NCBI GenBank assembly: GCA_027483745.1
Contig: JAIXTZ010000035.1
Location: forward strand, 1-6,175
Length of the DNA: 6,175 bases
Source: Lysobacteraceae bacterium
GTDB lineage: Bacteria > Pseudomonadota > Gammaproteobacteria > Xanthomonadales > Xanthomonadaceae
Direction: 5' to 3'
The position numbers and the translations under genes are program-made. The notes beneath the pieces are model-generated. The model made no database searches, was not told where the DNA came from, and saw nothing but the letters and a program-made list of their open reading frames with translations. Of this stretch, positions 1 through 5,888 are shown piece by piece. The first letter of the stretch is position 1. Every line of letters begins with the position of its first letter.

Positions 1-378
1 GCGGGCCTGACGGTGGCCGTGATCTTCACCGAGGTGAAGCACCGCCTGTCCGGCATCGCCGGGCTGTCGCCGGCGCAGGCCACCCTGCTGATGAACCGCG
101 AGGACGCCCTCGTCGTCGATGTCTCGCCGGCCGCCGATTTCGCCAAGGCCCACATCCCCGGCTCGGTCTCCGCGCCGCTGGCCGACCTCGACCCGGACAA
201 GCACAAGCAGCTGTCGAAGGCCAAGGACCGCCCCGTCATCGTCACCTGCCGCACCGGCATGAGCGCCCACGGGGCCGCCGCCAAACTGAAGAAGGCCGGC
301 TTCACCAAGGTCAGCGTGCTGGACGGCGGCCTCGCCGGCTGGCGCCAGGCCGAGATGCCGGTCGGCAAGGGCCGCTGA
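1..378 (+). CDS. Membrane-anchored rhodanese-like protein (YibN-type), 5' partial
   Basis: The reading frame is open from base 1, so the gene begins before the window; a GTG at 13 is an internal codon rather than the start. The 125 visible residues begin with the end of a hydrophobic stretch (AGLTVAVIFTEV), which fits the single N-terminal membrane helix of YibN-type proteins. A complete rhodanese domain follows at about residues 23-120: a VVDV strand, the HIPGS motif (51-55), an active-site loop CRTGMS with candidate catalytic Cys83, and a DGGLAGW motif near the end (108-114). Rhodanese domains move sulfur through a cysteine persulfide, but the physiological substrate here is unknown. E. coli YibN is about 143 residues, so roughly 20 N-terminal residues are missing. 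The position just upstream of secB and gpsA matches the conserved gammaproteobacterial order and supports the YibN assignment. The domain call is secure; the cellular role is not. Confidence 0.9.
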   Translation, partial: AGLTVAVIFTEVKHRLSGIAGLSPAQATLLMNREDALVVDVSPAADFAKAHIPGSVSAPLADLDPDKHKQLSKAKDRPVIVTCRTGMSAHGAAAKLKKAGFTKVSVLDGGLAGWRQAEMPVGKGR

Positions 379-380
379 GC

Positions 381-400
381 GGCCGTCCTCCGGGACGGCC
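381..400 (+). terminator. Perfect hairpin just after the rhodanese stop; possible weak terminator
   Basis: GGCCGTCC and GGACGGCC form a perfect 8-bp stem around a TCCG loop, starting 3 nt after the stop codon. No T-tract follows, so this is not a textbook Rho-independent terminator. It could slow or partly end transcription, or protect the 3' end of the upstream mRNA. Confidence 0.35.
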
Positions 401-473
401 CATCGCCGGGCGGCCGCGGCTTCACGCCCCCTTGCCTCCGCCGCAGGGCGCCCCCATCCCGGTTTCCAGCGCA

Positions 474-482
474 TGCGATACT
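474..482 (+). promoter_or_regulatory. Possible extended -10 element for secB
   Basis: TGCGATACT reads as an extended -10 (TGn followed by GATACT, 4 of 6 matches to TATAAT), 43 nt before the secB start. No good -35 box lies at the right distance. It is plausible because the preceding hairpin may separate secB from the rhodanese gene, but it rests on sequence similarity alone. Confidence 0.28.
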
Positions 483-513
483 CGCGCGCTGACCCTTTCA
501 CTTTCCCTGATCC

Positions 514-517
514 GGAG
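514..517 (+). promoter_or_regulatory. Ribosome binding site fixing the GTG start of secB
   Basis: GGAG lies 8 nt before GTG at 526. No in-frame ATG occurs near the expected SecB N-terminus, so this Shine-Dalgarno match decides in favour of the GTG start. Confidence 0.6.
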
Positions 518-525
518 TTCCACCC

Positions 526-1026
526 GTGGCTGACGAAAACACCCAGGGCGCCGCTGGCGCCGAGCAGCAGGCCCAGTTCGCGATCCAGAAGATCTACGTC
601 AAGGACATCTCGTTCGAGGCCCCGGGCACCCCGATGGTGTTCAACGAGCAGGGCAATCCGGACCTGAACCTCAACCTGAACCAGAAGGTCGGGAAGCTCG
701 CCGACGACGTCTATGAAGTCGTCCTCGGGATCAATCTGACCTGCAAGCTCGGCGAAAAGACCGTGTACATCGTCGAACTCGAGCAGGCCGGCATCTTCGG
801 CCTGAACGGCTTCGACGAGCGCAACCTCGACTTCATGCTCGGCACCTATTGCCCGAACGTGCTGTTCCCCTACGCCCGCCAGATGGCGTCGGAGCTGATC
901 CAGGCCGGCGGCTTCCCGCCGTTCTACCTCCAGCCGATCAATTTCGAAGCCATCTACGCCGAGAGCCTGCGCCGCCGCGCCGAGCAGCTGAAGTCGGCTT
1001 CGGCCCCGGCCGTCGGCAACGCCTGA
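526..1026 (+). CDS. secB: Protein-export chaperone SecB
   Basis: SecB is a cytosolic homotetrameric chaperone that holds precursor proteins unfolded and passes them to SecA for export through SecYEG. The 166-residue product is slightly longer than E. coli SecB (155) because of an Ala/Gln-rich N-terminus and a longer tail. Family blocks run in order: [11 protein letters not shown] (23-33), [10 protein letters not shown] (59-68), [13 protein letters not shown] (106-118) and [13 protein letters not shown] (128-140). The C-terminal helix (about 142-158) and the GNA ending resemble remembered xanthomonad SecB proteins. The GTG start is supported by GGAG 8 nt upstream. The gene sits between a rhodanese gene and gpsA, the usual gammaproteobacterial neighbourhood. 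The large Ax21-type barrels and secreted protein encoded nearby are the class of export substrate SecB handles, although no specific link is visible. Confidence 0.97.
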   Translation: MADENTQGAAGAEQQAQFAIQKIYVKDISFEAPGTPMVFNEQGNPDLNLNLNQKVGKLADDVYEVVLGINLTCKLGEKTVYIVELEQAGIFGLNGFDERNLDFMLGTYCPNVLFPYARQMASELIQAGGFPPFYLQPINFEAIYAESLRRRAEQLKSASAPAVGNA

Positions 1027-1065
1027 TCCGTCACCGGATCGATCGCCCGGCCACCGCGCCGGGCG
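1025..1065 (+). other. Two consecutive hairpins in the secB-gpsA gap
   Basis: GATCCG/CGGATC (1025-1030 with 1035-1040, loop TCAC) begins inside the secB stop codon. CGCCCGGC/GCCGGGCG (1044-1051 with 1058-1065, six-base loop) follows at once. Neither has a T-tract, so full termination is unlikely, and the gpsA ribosome site is 19 nt further on. They may be mRNA processing or stability elements that set the relative yield of secB and gpsA. Confidence 0.45.
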
Positions 1066-1096
1066 GTGCACCACCCCGCTTCAAGAGGACGCCGGC

Positions 1097-2125
1097 ATGA
1101 CCGCGACGACCACCGTCACCGTGCTGGGCTCCGGCTCCTGGGGCACCGCCCTCGCCGCGCAGATGGCGCGGCAGGGGCACGACACCCTGATCTGGGGCCG
1201 CGACGCGGCCCAGGTCGAGGGCATCAACGCCCGCCACGAGAACACCCGCTACCTGCCCGGCGTGGCGCTGCCACCCAGCCTGCGCGCCACCACCGATTTC
1301 GACGCCGCCGTGCGTGCGGCCTCGTTGCTGCTGGTGGTGACGCCGAGCCACGCCTTCACCGAAACCATCCGCCGGCTCGCGCCGCTGCGCCCCGAGGGCT
1401 GCGGCGTCGCCTGGGCGACCAAGGGCTTCGAACCCGGCACCGGCCGCTTCCTGCACGAGGTCGCCGCGGAGCTGCTGGGCCATGGCGTGCCGCTGGCCGT
1501 CGTCACCGGCCCGTCGTTCGCCAAGGAGGTCGCACAGGGCCTCCCGACCGCCGTGACGGCCCACTCCGACGACGCCGACTTCGCGCAAGCCGTGGCCGAA
1601 AAGCTCCACGGCCCGTCCTTCCGTGCCTACACCGGCACCGACATGCTGGGCGCCGAGCTCGGCGGCGCGATGAAGAACGTGCTGGCCGTGGCCACCGGTG
1701 TTGCCGATGGCATGGGCCTCGGGCTGAACGCCCGCGCCGGACTGATCACCCGCGGCATGAACGAGATGCTGCGCCTCGGCGCCGCCATCGGCGCGCGGCC
1801 CGAAACGCTGATGGGCCTCGCCGGCGTCGGCGACCTCGTGCTCACCTGCACCGGCGACCTCTCGCGCAACCGCAGACTGGGCCTTGCTCTGGGCAAAGGC
1901 CAGACCCTTGCCGAGGCCGTCGCCGCCATCGGCCAAGTGGTGGAATCCGTGCAGACGGCCGATGAAGTGATGCGCCAGGCCGATGCCCATGGCATCGAGC
2001 TGCCGATCAGCCACCAAGTGCAGCGCGTGCTGCACGGCGAGATCACGCCGGTGGAGGGCCTCAAGGAACTGTTGGCGCGCGAGCAAAAGCCGGAGTACCC
2101 GGAAAGCCTGTTCCGCGACCGCTGA
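1097..2125 (+). CDS. gpsA: NAD(P)-dependent glycerol-3-phosphate dehydrogenase
   Basis: GpsA reduces dihydroxyacetone phosphate to sn-glycerol 3-phosphate in the cytoplasm, supplying the backbone for membrane phospholipids. The 342-residue length is typical. The N-terminal Rossmann fold opens with [12 protein letters not shown], whose GxGxxG glycines are G11, G13 and G16. Further signatures are ATKG (107-110, with conserved Lys109), VTGPSFAKE (136-144), the catalytic-domain block [13 protein letters not shown] with the expected active-site Lys193, [10 protein letters not shown] (211-220), [13 protein letters not shown] (240-252) and SRNRR (256-260). The ATG start is supported by AGAGGA 7 nt upstream. 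It follows secB by 70 nt on the same strand, the conserved order, and the two genes probably share transcripts. The next gene is convergent, so this unit ends here. Nothing looks damaged or foreign. Confidence 0.97.
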   Translation: MTATTTVTVLGSGSWGTALAAQMARQGHDTLIWGRDAAQVEGINARHENTRYLPGVALPPSLRATTDFDAAVRAASLLLVVTPSHAFTETIRRLAPLRPEGCGVAWATKGFEPGTGRFLHEVAAELLGHGVPLAVVTGPSFAKEVAQGLPTAVTAHSDDADFAQAVAEKLHGPSFRAYTGTDMLGAELGGAMKNVLAVATGVADGMGLGLNARAGLITRGMNEMLRLGAAIGARPETLMGLAGVGDLVLTCTGDLSRNRRLGLALGKGQTLAEAVAAIGQVVESVQTADEVMRQADAHGIELPISHQVQRVLHGEITPVEGLKELLAREQKPEYPESLFRDR

Positions 2126-2129
2126 GGCA

Positions 2130-2150
2130 CGCCCGCCGGGCGCTTTGCTT
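2130..2150 (+). terminator. Probable weak terminator between convergent gpsA and Ax21-type gene
   Basis: CGCCC/GGGCG form a 5-bp stem around a GCC loop 4 nt after the gpsA stop, followed by CTTTGCTT. The stem is short and the T-tract interrupted. Its position in the 24-nt gap between converging genes makes some role in ending gpsA transcription likely. Confidence 0.45.
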
Positions 2151-2743
2151 CAGAACCGCACGCGCAGGCCGATGCGCACCACTTCACCGCCGTCGCCAAA
2201 CTGCACGTCGGTGGTGAATCCCACGCGCGTCGTTGCATACACGTGCAGCCCTACTTCACCCACCGCCTCGGTGCCGCGATCGCCCGCATCGAACGCGCCG
2301 GCCATGGCGCGCAATTCGATGCGCTCGCTGACGCTGCCGCGCACGCCGATCGACAGCCGCGCACCACCGGCATCACCACGATCCACGCCGTTGCGCTCCC
2401 GCTGGTCGTCGCGCCACGCCAGTTCTCCCTCGAGCGCCCAGAAGTCCCCCATTGCATGGCGATAGCCGAGGCCGGCGTCGATCACGCGCCGATCAAGGTC
2501 CACGCCGCCATCGTCGCCGGAGAGCGCGTAGGCCGTGCCCTGCAGGTAGAGGCCCGAGGCACCGGCCTCGCCGAAATCGATGCTTCCGCGCAGGCTGCCG
2601 CCGCGCAGGTCGCCATCGGCCGCGTAGGCCAGTTCGGCATAGTCGTAGCTCACGGGCTCGGCGAGCGCGAGAGCAGGCGCCAACGCGGCGCCGAACAGAA
2701 TGGACGTCAGCGCCGCGGGACGGCGCGCGGGAATCATGGGCAT
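2150..2743 (-). CDS. Ax21-type small outer-membrane beta-barrel protein, divergent paralogue
   Basis: The 197-residue product has a signal peptide (RR near the start, hydrophobic core 11-26, ALALA before the likely cut after residue 28). The mature part begins EPVSYDYAELAY, like the Y-x-Y-x-E opening of Ax21-type proteins. Alternating hydrophobic strands and a final Phe (IGLRVRF) fit a transmembrane beta-barrel inserted by the Bam machinery. Three blocks align with the neighbouring barrel gene at 2984-3517: AGLGYRHAMGDFW, ARLSIGVRGSVSERIEL and the C-terminal VQFGDGGEVVRIGLRVRF. I chose the ATG at 2743 because a weak GGA lies 8 nt upstream and the signal peptide starts there; ATG at 2737 is an alternative, and the frame stays open up to 2848. 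The protein is richer in charged loops (RRDDQRER-like) than its neighbour. Its function is unknown; a generic small OmpA-like or porin-type barrel is the other reading. Confidence 0.8.
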   Translation of the reverse strand: MPMIPARRPAALTSILFGAALAPALALAEPVSYDYAELAYAADGDLRGGSLRGSIDFGEAGASGLYLQGTAYALSGDDGGVDLDRRVIDAGLGYRHAMGDFWALEGELAWRDDQRERNGVDRGDAGGARLSIGVRGSVSERIELRAMAGAFDAGDRGTEAVGEVGLHVYATTRVGFTTDVQFGDGGEVVRIGLRVRF

Positions 2744-2753
2744 CGGGTCAATC

Positions 2754-2811
2754 CGGGGGGGCGGAGCGGCGAGGACGCCGCGGGGCCCCGCACGATGCCG
2801 CGCGCCCCCCG
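2754..2811 (-). other. Very GC-rich foldable leader with a seven-C run, before the start of the 2150-2743 gene
   Basis: On the plus strand a run of seven G (2755-2761) faces a run of six C (2805-2810), so C2754-G2760 can pair with C2805-G2811. The interior holds the palindrome GCGGGGCCCCGC (2780-2791). In the minus-strand mRNA the base of this fold touches the weak GGA ribosome site (2752-2754). It could mask translation, but folding was judged by eye. Confidence 0.4.
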
Positions 2812-2903
2812 CGGATTCAAGCGCGCGGGTCTCGCGAAAACTCAGCAAGCGTCAAGGCGGACAGCGGGTCCGAGGCGGCGGACGCCGCCATGCCCCGGAA
2901 CCG

Positions 2904-2932
2904 AAAATGCAACGCCCGGCCGAAGCCGGGCG
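2904..2932 (-). terminator. Rho-independent terminator of the 2984-3517 barrel gene
   Basis: Read on the minus strand, CGCCCGGC-TTCG-GCCGGGCG makes a perfect 8-bp GC stem closed by a TTCG tetraloop, followed by TTGCATTTT. This is a good intrinsic terminator about 50 nt past the stop codon. It separates the two barrel genes into distinct transcription units. Confidence 0.85.
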
Positions 2933-2949
2933 CTGCAGGTCTCGCAGCC

Positions 2950-2968
2950 GCTGCCAGGGGATGGCAGC
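2950..2968 (-). other. Second hairpin in the 3' UTR of the 2984-3517 barrel gene
   Basis: GCTGCCA and TGGCAGC form a 7-bp stem around a five-base loop between the stop codon and the terminator. There is no T-tract. A tandem-hairpin 3' end of this kind can protect an abundant mRNA from exonucleases; that role is inference. Confidence 0.4.
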
Positions 2969-2983
2969 ATCGCCGCGGATGGA

Positions 2984-3517
2984 TCAGAAGCTGGCGCGCA
3001 GGCCAACGGTGTAGAGCTCGCCGTTGTCGCCGTCGAACTCGACTTCGCCGGTCAGGCCCCAGGTCGGGCTGAACTTGTACTGCAGGCCGGCCGTGTAGGT
3101 GAAGTCATCGCTGTTGCCGGCGACGTCGAGGTTGCGGTAGTTCACCTTGCCGAGGTACTCGAAGTTCTCGGTGAAGTTGCCGCGGACGCCGGCCGACAGG
3201 CGGTAGCCGTCGACGAGGTCGAAGTCGGTGTGCGCCGCTTCGGCGACGAGGTCGACGTTGTCCGACAGGTTCAGCGCATAACCCAGGCCCAGCTCCCAGA
3301 AGTCGGCGTCGCCGGCGCCTTCCGAGAAGTTCTGGTACTGGCCGAGGCCGTAGAAGCCGGTGTCGGCGAACTCGACCGAACCGCGCACGCCGAAGCCGTC
3401 GACGTCGCTGTCGATGTTGTTGTAGGTGCCTTCGACGTACGTGTAGCTGCGCTCAGCGGCGTTGGCCGACAGCGGCAGCATGGCGACGAGGGCGAGGGCA
3501 ATCAGGGTCTTCTTCAT
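2984..3517 (-). CDS. Ax21-type small outer-membrane beta-barrel protein
   Basis: The 177-residue product has a classical signal peptide: KK at residues 2-3, hydrophobic core 4-16, and SANA before the likely cut at residue 20. The mature N-terminus AERSYTYVEGTYNN closely resembles the AxxSYxxVEGxY opening of xanthomonad Ax21 proteins. The rest alternates polar and hydrophobic residues with many Gly, Tyr and acidic loop residues and ends in VGLRASF, with the terminal Phe expected of Bam-inserted barrels; eight strands would fit the length. The ATG at 3517 is chosen because it begins the signal peptide and has a purine-rich AAGAGAAA about 5 nt upstream. Codons are strongly C-ending (TAC, AAC, GAC), suggesting high expression. 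Ax21 was once reported as a secreted immune elicitor and signal, claims later retracted; related proteins are now regarded as outer-membrane or vesicle proteins. Exact function is unknown. Confidence 0.85.
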   Translation of the reverse strand: MKKTLIALALVAMLPLSANAAERSYTYVEGTYNNIDSDVDGFGVRGSVEFADTGFYGLGQYQNFSEGAGDADFWELGLGYALNLSDNVDLVAEAAHTDFDLVDGYRLSAGVRGNFTENFEYLGKVNYRNLDVAGNSDDFTYTAGLQYKFSPTWGLTGEVEFDGDNGELYTVGLRASF

Positions 3518-3542
3518 GGCGTTTCTCTTTCTTGTGTGGGGT

Positions 3543-3566
3543 GTCGCGAAACCGAGGCTGCGCGAC
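3543..3566 (-). other. Inverted repeat in the leader of the 2984-3517 barrel gene
   Basis: GTCGCG (3543-3548) and CGCGAC (3561-3566) can form a 6-bp stem with a 12-nt loop about 25 nt upstream of the start codon. In the rest of the 183-nt gap to trmL (3518-3700) I see no convincing promoter. This stem would lie in the 5' UTR, where it might affect mRNA stability; a dimeric regulator site is also possible. Confidence 0.3.
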
Positions 3567-3700
3567 GGACACAGGGAAACAGCCGCGCGCCGCCGCGACA
3601 ACCCAACGAAAAGTGAACATTCAGCGCAGCGTTGGCATTGAAATCGCACGTCGCTGACCACGGGGACTTGTGGTTCCGGAATACGCGACTTCGCGGCGCC

Positions 3701-4180
3701 TCACGTTCGCGATGCGCCCTCACTTCCGGCATAGCCGCACTGCCGCCAGGCTTCGAACACGGTGACGGCGACGGCGTTCGAGAGGTTCAGCGAGCGATTG
3801 CCCTCGCGCATCGGCAGCGCGATGCGCGCGTCCTTGCCGAAGCGGGCGAGCACATCGTCGGGCAGTCCGCTCGTCTCACGGCCGAACAGGAAGACGTCGC
3901 CTTCCCGGTACGCGACGCGATCGAAGCGCGCCGCATCGCCGGTCTCCACCACCCACCAGCGCGTCGGACCGATCGCGGCGATGCAGGCGTCGAGATCGTC
4001 GTGCACCTGCATCGTCGCGAACTCGCGGTAGTCGAGACCGGCCCGGCGCAGGCGAGCGTCGTCGACGTCGAAGCCGAGCGGACGGACGAGATGCAGCGTC
4101 GCGCCCGTGTTCGCGCACAGGCGGATCGCATTGCCGGTGTTCGGCGGGATCTCGGGCTGGAAGAGGACGACGTGGAGCAT
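3701..4180 (-). CDS. trmL: tRNA (cytidine/uridine-34 2'-O)-methyltransferase TrmL
   Basis: TrmL transfers a methyl group from S-adenosylmethionine to the 2'-OH of the wobble nucleotide (C34 or cmnm5U34) of leucine tRNAs. The 159-residue length matches E. coli TrmL (157), a minimal SPOUT enzyme of only the trefoil-knot domain, acting as a dimer in the cytoplasm. SPOUT motif 1 is [18 protein letters not shown] (9-26), motif 2 is FGRETSGLP (99-107) and motif 3 includes [18 protein letters not shown] (130-147), with the conserved Asn132 and Asn135. The ATG at 4180 begins the family N-terminus [17 protein letters not shown]; the frame remains open upstream to 4294, but those codons overlap the preceding gene and do not resemble TrmL. 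No clear Shine-Dalgarno sequence is seen. It lies 52 nt after a secreted-protein gene on the same strand and may be cotranscribed with it. Confidence 0.95.
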   Translation of the reverse strand: MLHVVLFQPEIPPNTGNAIRLCANTGATLHLVRPLGFDVDDARLRRAGLDYREFATMQVHDDLDACIAAIGPTRWWVVETGDAARFDRVAYREGDVFLFGRETSGLPDDVLARFGKDARIALPMREGNRSLNLSNAVAVTVFEAWRQCGYAGSEGASRT

Positions 4181-4189
4181 GGCGATCGG

Positions 4190-4206
4190 GCGGCCGCGAA
4201 GGCCGC
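4190..4206 (-). other. Hairpin just upstream of the trmL start
   Basis: GCGGCC and GGCCGC form a 6-bp stem around a five-base loop, ending 9 nt before the trmL ATG and inside the 52-nt gap after the secreted-protein gene. On the minus strand no T-tract follows. It occupies the place where a ribosome site would be, and could lower trmL translation. Confidence 0.35.
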
Positions 4207-4232
4207 GAGTATCGCCGCCCCAGCGCGACCTG

Positions 4233-5030
4233 TCAGGCGCCGACGCGGCAGGCGCGCAGCGGTTCCGAAGCGAGCCTCGAGAAGGCCGCGGCATCCGTGG
4301 GCTTCGGCGGCTCGGGGAACTCGATGCGCACCTTCAGTGGATCGTCGCCGGCGTCGTCGCGGAGGTTCGACAGCCCCTCGAAGCGCAGCAGGCGGCGGTC
4401 CTGCTCGGCGTAGACGACATCGATATGCGGAGCGAACCAGCCCAGCAGTCCGCCGAGGCGGAGCCGGAAGCGCCGGGCGCCGTCGCGGTCGACGCCATCG
4501 CCATCGACTTCGTACACCTTGAAGTCGTAGCTGGTGAGGCGCGACGGCACGAGGAAGGCCATCGGCACGCTCTCGCCGGCGGTGAGGCGAGGCCACTCGC
4601 GACGCACCCACTGGTCGAACCCGGCATCGGCGACGAGGTTGCCTTCGGGCAACGGCGCCTGCTGCGGCTCGGCATCGGGGCGGTCGACGAAGACGCTGGC
4701 GGCGCCACCCGTGCGCGACACGCCTTCGCGGTAGCCACTGCGGGCGTCCTCGAATTGGAAGGCGGGAGCGGCCGCCGCCCCGCGGTAGTCGACGCGTTTG
4801 CGGGCGAACGGCGTGCCGTCGATGCAGCGGTAGACGACCAGGCGCTCCAGCAGCCCGCCGTTCGGCGCGGCGCGCAGCAGGTGCTGCTCGCGGTACAGCG
4901 CCTCGCCACTGTCGAGATCGGCGGCCAGCCCCAGCTCCTCGCGGTAGGCCGCGAAGGACGGCATCGCCGCGAGGGCGGCCAAGGCAGCCAGCAGGGCGGC
5001 GCCGCGCGGCGCGGCAGCGTGGATCACCAT
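4233..5030 (-). CDS. Secreted/periplasmic protein of unknown function
   Basis: I do not recognise a named family with confidence. The 265-residue product begins with a signal peptide: positive charge at R9, a long Ala/Leu core (11-22), and PSFA before a cut near residue 27. The mature part has features of a soluble beta-rich protein: paired strands such as [10 protein letters not shown] (60-69), [14 protein letters not shown] (186-199) and [13 protein letters not shown] (213-225), a central [10 protein letters not shown] stretch (166-175), and a Pro-rich FPEPPKP segment near the end. Two cysteines (69 and 261) could form a disulfide. The shape recalls LolA-like or DUF3108-like periplasmic barrels, but that is a guess. 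The ATG at 5030 overlaps the upstream SDR stop by 7 nt (ATGGTGA) and has GGGGAGA 7 nt before it. The frame continues open upstream to 5801, but that region codes for the SDR in another frame. Confidence 0.85.
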   Translation of the reverse strand: MVIHAAAPRGAALLAALAALAAMPSFAAYREELGLAADLDSGEALYREQHLLRAAPNGGLLERLVVYRCIDGTPFARKRVDYRGAAAAPAFQFEDARSGYREGVSRTGGAASVFVDRPDAEPQQAPLPEGNLVADAGFDQWVRREWPRLTAGESVPMAFLVPSRLTSYDFKVYEVDGDGVDRDGARRFRLRLGGLLGWFAPHIDVVYAEQDRRLLRFEGLSNLRDDAGDDPLKVRIEFPEPPKPTDAAAFSRLASEPLRACRVGA

Positions 5031-5752
5031 GGCAGCGTCTCCCCGCGATAGTCGATGAAGTCTCCGCATGCACCGTCCGGCAGCGCGTCCATCACCCGCA
5101 GCATCCCGGCCACCGATTCCGCGGCCTCCAACGGCGCCGCGGGACCGCCCATGTCGGTCTTCACCCAGCCCGGGTGCAGGGCGACGCTGCGGATGCCGTG
5201 TTCCGCCATCGGCATCGCCGCCAGCCGTACCGCCATGTTCAAGGCCGCCTTCGAGATGGCGTAGCTGGGGGTGTAGAAGCTCTGCGTGGACGCGATCGAG
5301 CCCAGGACCGAGCTCAGGTAGGCGACGAGCGGCCTGCGACCCTTCGCCAGCAGCGGGGTGGCGGCCTCGACGAGAAGCAGGGGTGCCACCGTGTTGGTTT
5401 CGAAAGCGGCACGGAAGTGCGCGGCGTCGAGCTGGCCGAAGCGTTCGCCCGACGTCAGCACGCCGGCATTGTTGACCAGCACATCGATCGCACCCCAGCC
5501 GGAAGCGATCGTCCCCAGCAGCGCGGCGCGGGAGGCCGGGTCGGTGAGTTCCAGGGCCTGCACCTGCAGGCGGTCCGGACACTCGGCCGCGAGCGCACGG
5601 AGCGCCGCGGCTTCGGCCGGACGACGGCACGCGGCCATCACGGCATCGCCGCGAACCAGCAATTGCCGGACAAACTCCAGCCCGAGGCCTCGGGAGGCGC
5701 CGGTCACGAGGACGCGGCGGGAGGGCGGTGGCGCGGGGGTAGAGGCATTCAT
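5024..5752 (-). CDS. Short-chain dehydrogenase/reductase (classical SDR, C-factor/sniffer-like)
   Basis: This is an NAD(P)-dependent oxidoreductase of the classical SDR family, 242 residues, cytosolic; the substrate cannot be read from sequence. The Rossmann cofactor motif TGASRGLG is at 17-24, with R21 and the later CRR (42-44) suggesting NADP preference. NNAG is at 94-97. The catalytic set is Asn120 (ETNTVAP), Ser147 or Ser148 (YLSSVLG), Tyr164 and Lys168 (SYAISK). PGWVKTDMGG (194-203) follows, typical of the C-factor/sniffer carbonyl reductase subgroup. ATG at 5752 is preferred because it leaves the usual short N-terminus; ATG at 5797 would add 15 residues unlike the family. The downstream secreted-protein gene overlaps its end, so the pair is probably coupled in translation. 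It diverges from an M16 peptidase gene. Confidence 0.94.
   Translation of the reverse strand: MNASTPAPPPSRRVLVTGASRGLGLEFVRQLLVRGDAVMAACRRPAEAAALRALAAECPDRLQVQALELTDPASRAALLGTIASGWGAIDVLVNNAGVLTSGERFGQLDAAHFRAAFETNTVAPLLLVEAATPLLAKGRRPLVAYLSSVLGSIASTQSFYTPSYAISKAALNMAVRLAAMPMAEHGIRSVALHPGWVKTDMGGPAAPLEAAESVAGMLRVMDALPDGACGDFIDYRGETLPW
5038..5044 (-). promoter_or_regulatory. Ribosome binding site inside the SDR gene for the secreted-protein gene
   Basis: Read on the minus strand, GGGGAGA lies 7 nt before ATG at 5030 and within the last codons of the SDR gene. It supports that start and independent or reinitiated translation of the secreted protein. Confidence 0.65.
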
Positions 5753-5888
5753 CGCCCATCTTGGCCGGCCGAACGGTCGCGCGGGCGTCAAGAACATTCA
5801 AGGACGGCGTGACGGCATGCCATCCGGCAGGGGTGGCGACCCCGGTGGCCGGTTACGCTCGGGGCGTCGCCCACTGCGGATCCCGCCC
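5753..5888. promoter_or_regulatory. Divergent intergenic region between SDR and M16 peptidase genes
   Basis: These 136 nt must hold the start signals of both flanking genes. A small hairpin, GGGGT/ACCCC with a GGCG loop, lies at 5830-5843. Toward the plus strand a weak -10-like TACGCT sits at 5854-5859. Toward the minus strand two TTGA-type hexamers occur near 5785-5806, without a clear -10 partner. GGA at 5878-5880 is a plausible ribosome site for the peptidase. No regulator site can be named. Confidence 0.35.

Noticed and set aside
1031..2086. Long minus-strand open frame (351 codons) opposite gpsA
   Set aside because: The translation is His/Gly/Ala-rich with no family resemblance, while gpsA on the other strand has all its signatures.
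2833..2855. TTGACG on the minus strand at 2850-2855 as a -35 box for the 2150-2743 barrel gene
   Set aside because: The hexamer is good, but no acceptable -10 is found 16-18 nt downstream, so it is not listed as a promoter.
2984..3517. Ax21 as a secreted peptide signal or immune elicitor
   Set aside because: The early reports of that activity were retracted. The sequence supports an exported outer-membrane barrel only.
2243..3616. Long plus-strand open frame (457 codons) across the two barrel genes
   Set aside because: It is antisense to both barrel genes, has no recognisable domain, and runs through the terminator region. High GC makes such shadows common. The minus-strand frames have signal peptides and barrel features.
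4181..4294. Upstream extension of trmL by 38 codons
   Set aside because: The extension overlaps the end of the secreted-protein gene, does not resemble TrmL, and the family N-terminus starts exactly at the ATG at 4180.
4107..5051. Plus-strand open frame (314 codons) opposite the secreted-protein gene and trmL
   Set aside because: No motif or plausible start context; it is a GC-driven antisense frame to two genes with clear coding features.
5031..5801. Upstream extension of the secreted-protein frame to a 522-residue product
   Set aside because: The extra region is Arg/Gly-rich, overlaps the well-supported SDR gene in another frame, and would bury the signal peptide that begins at 5030.
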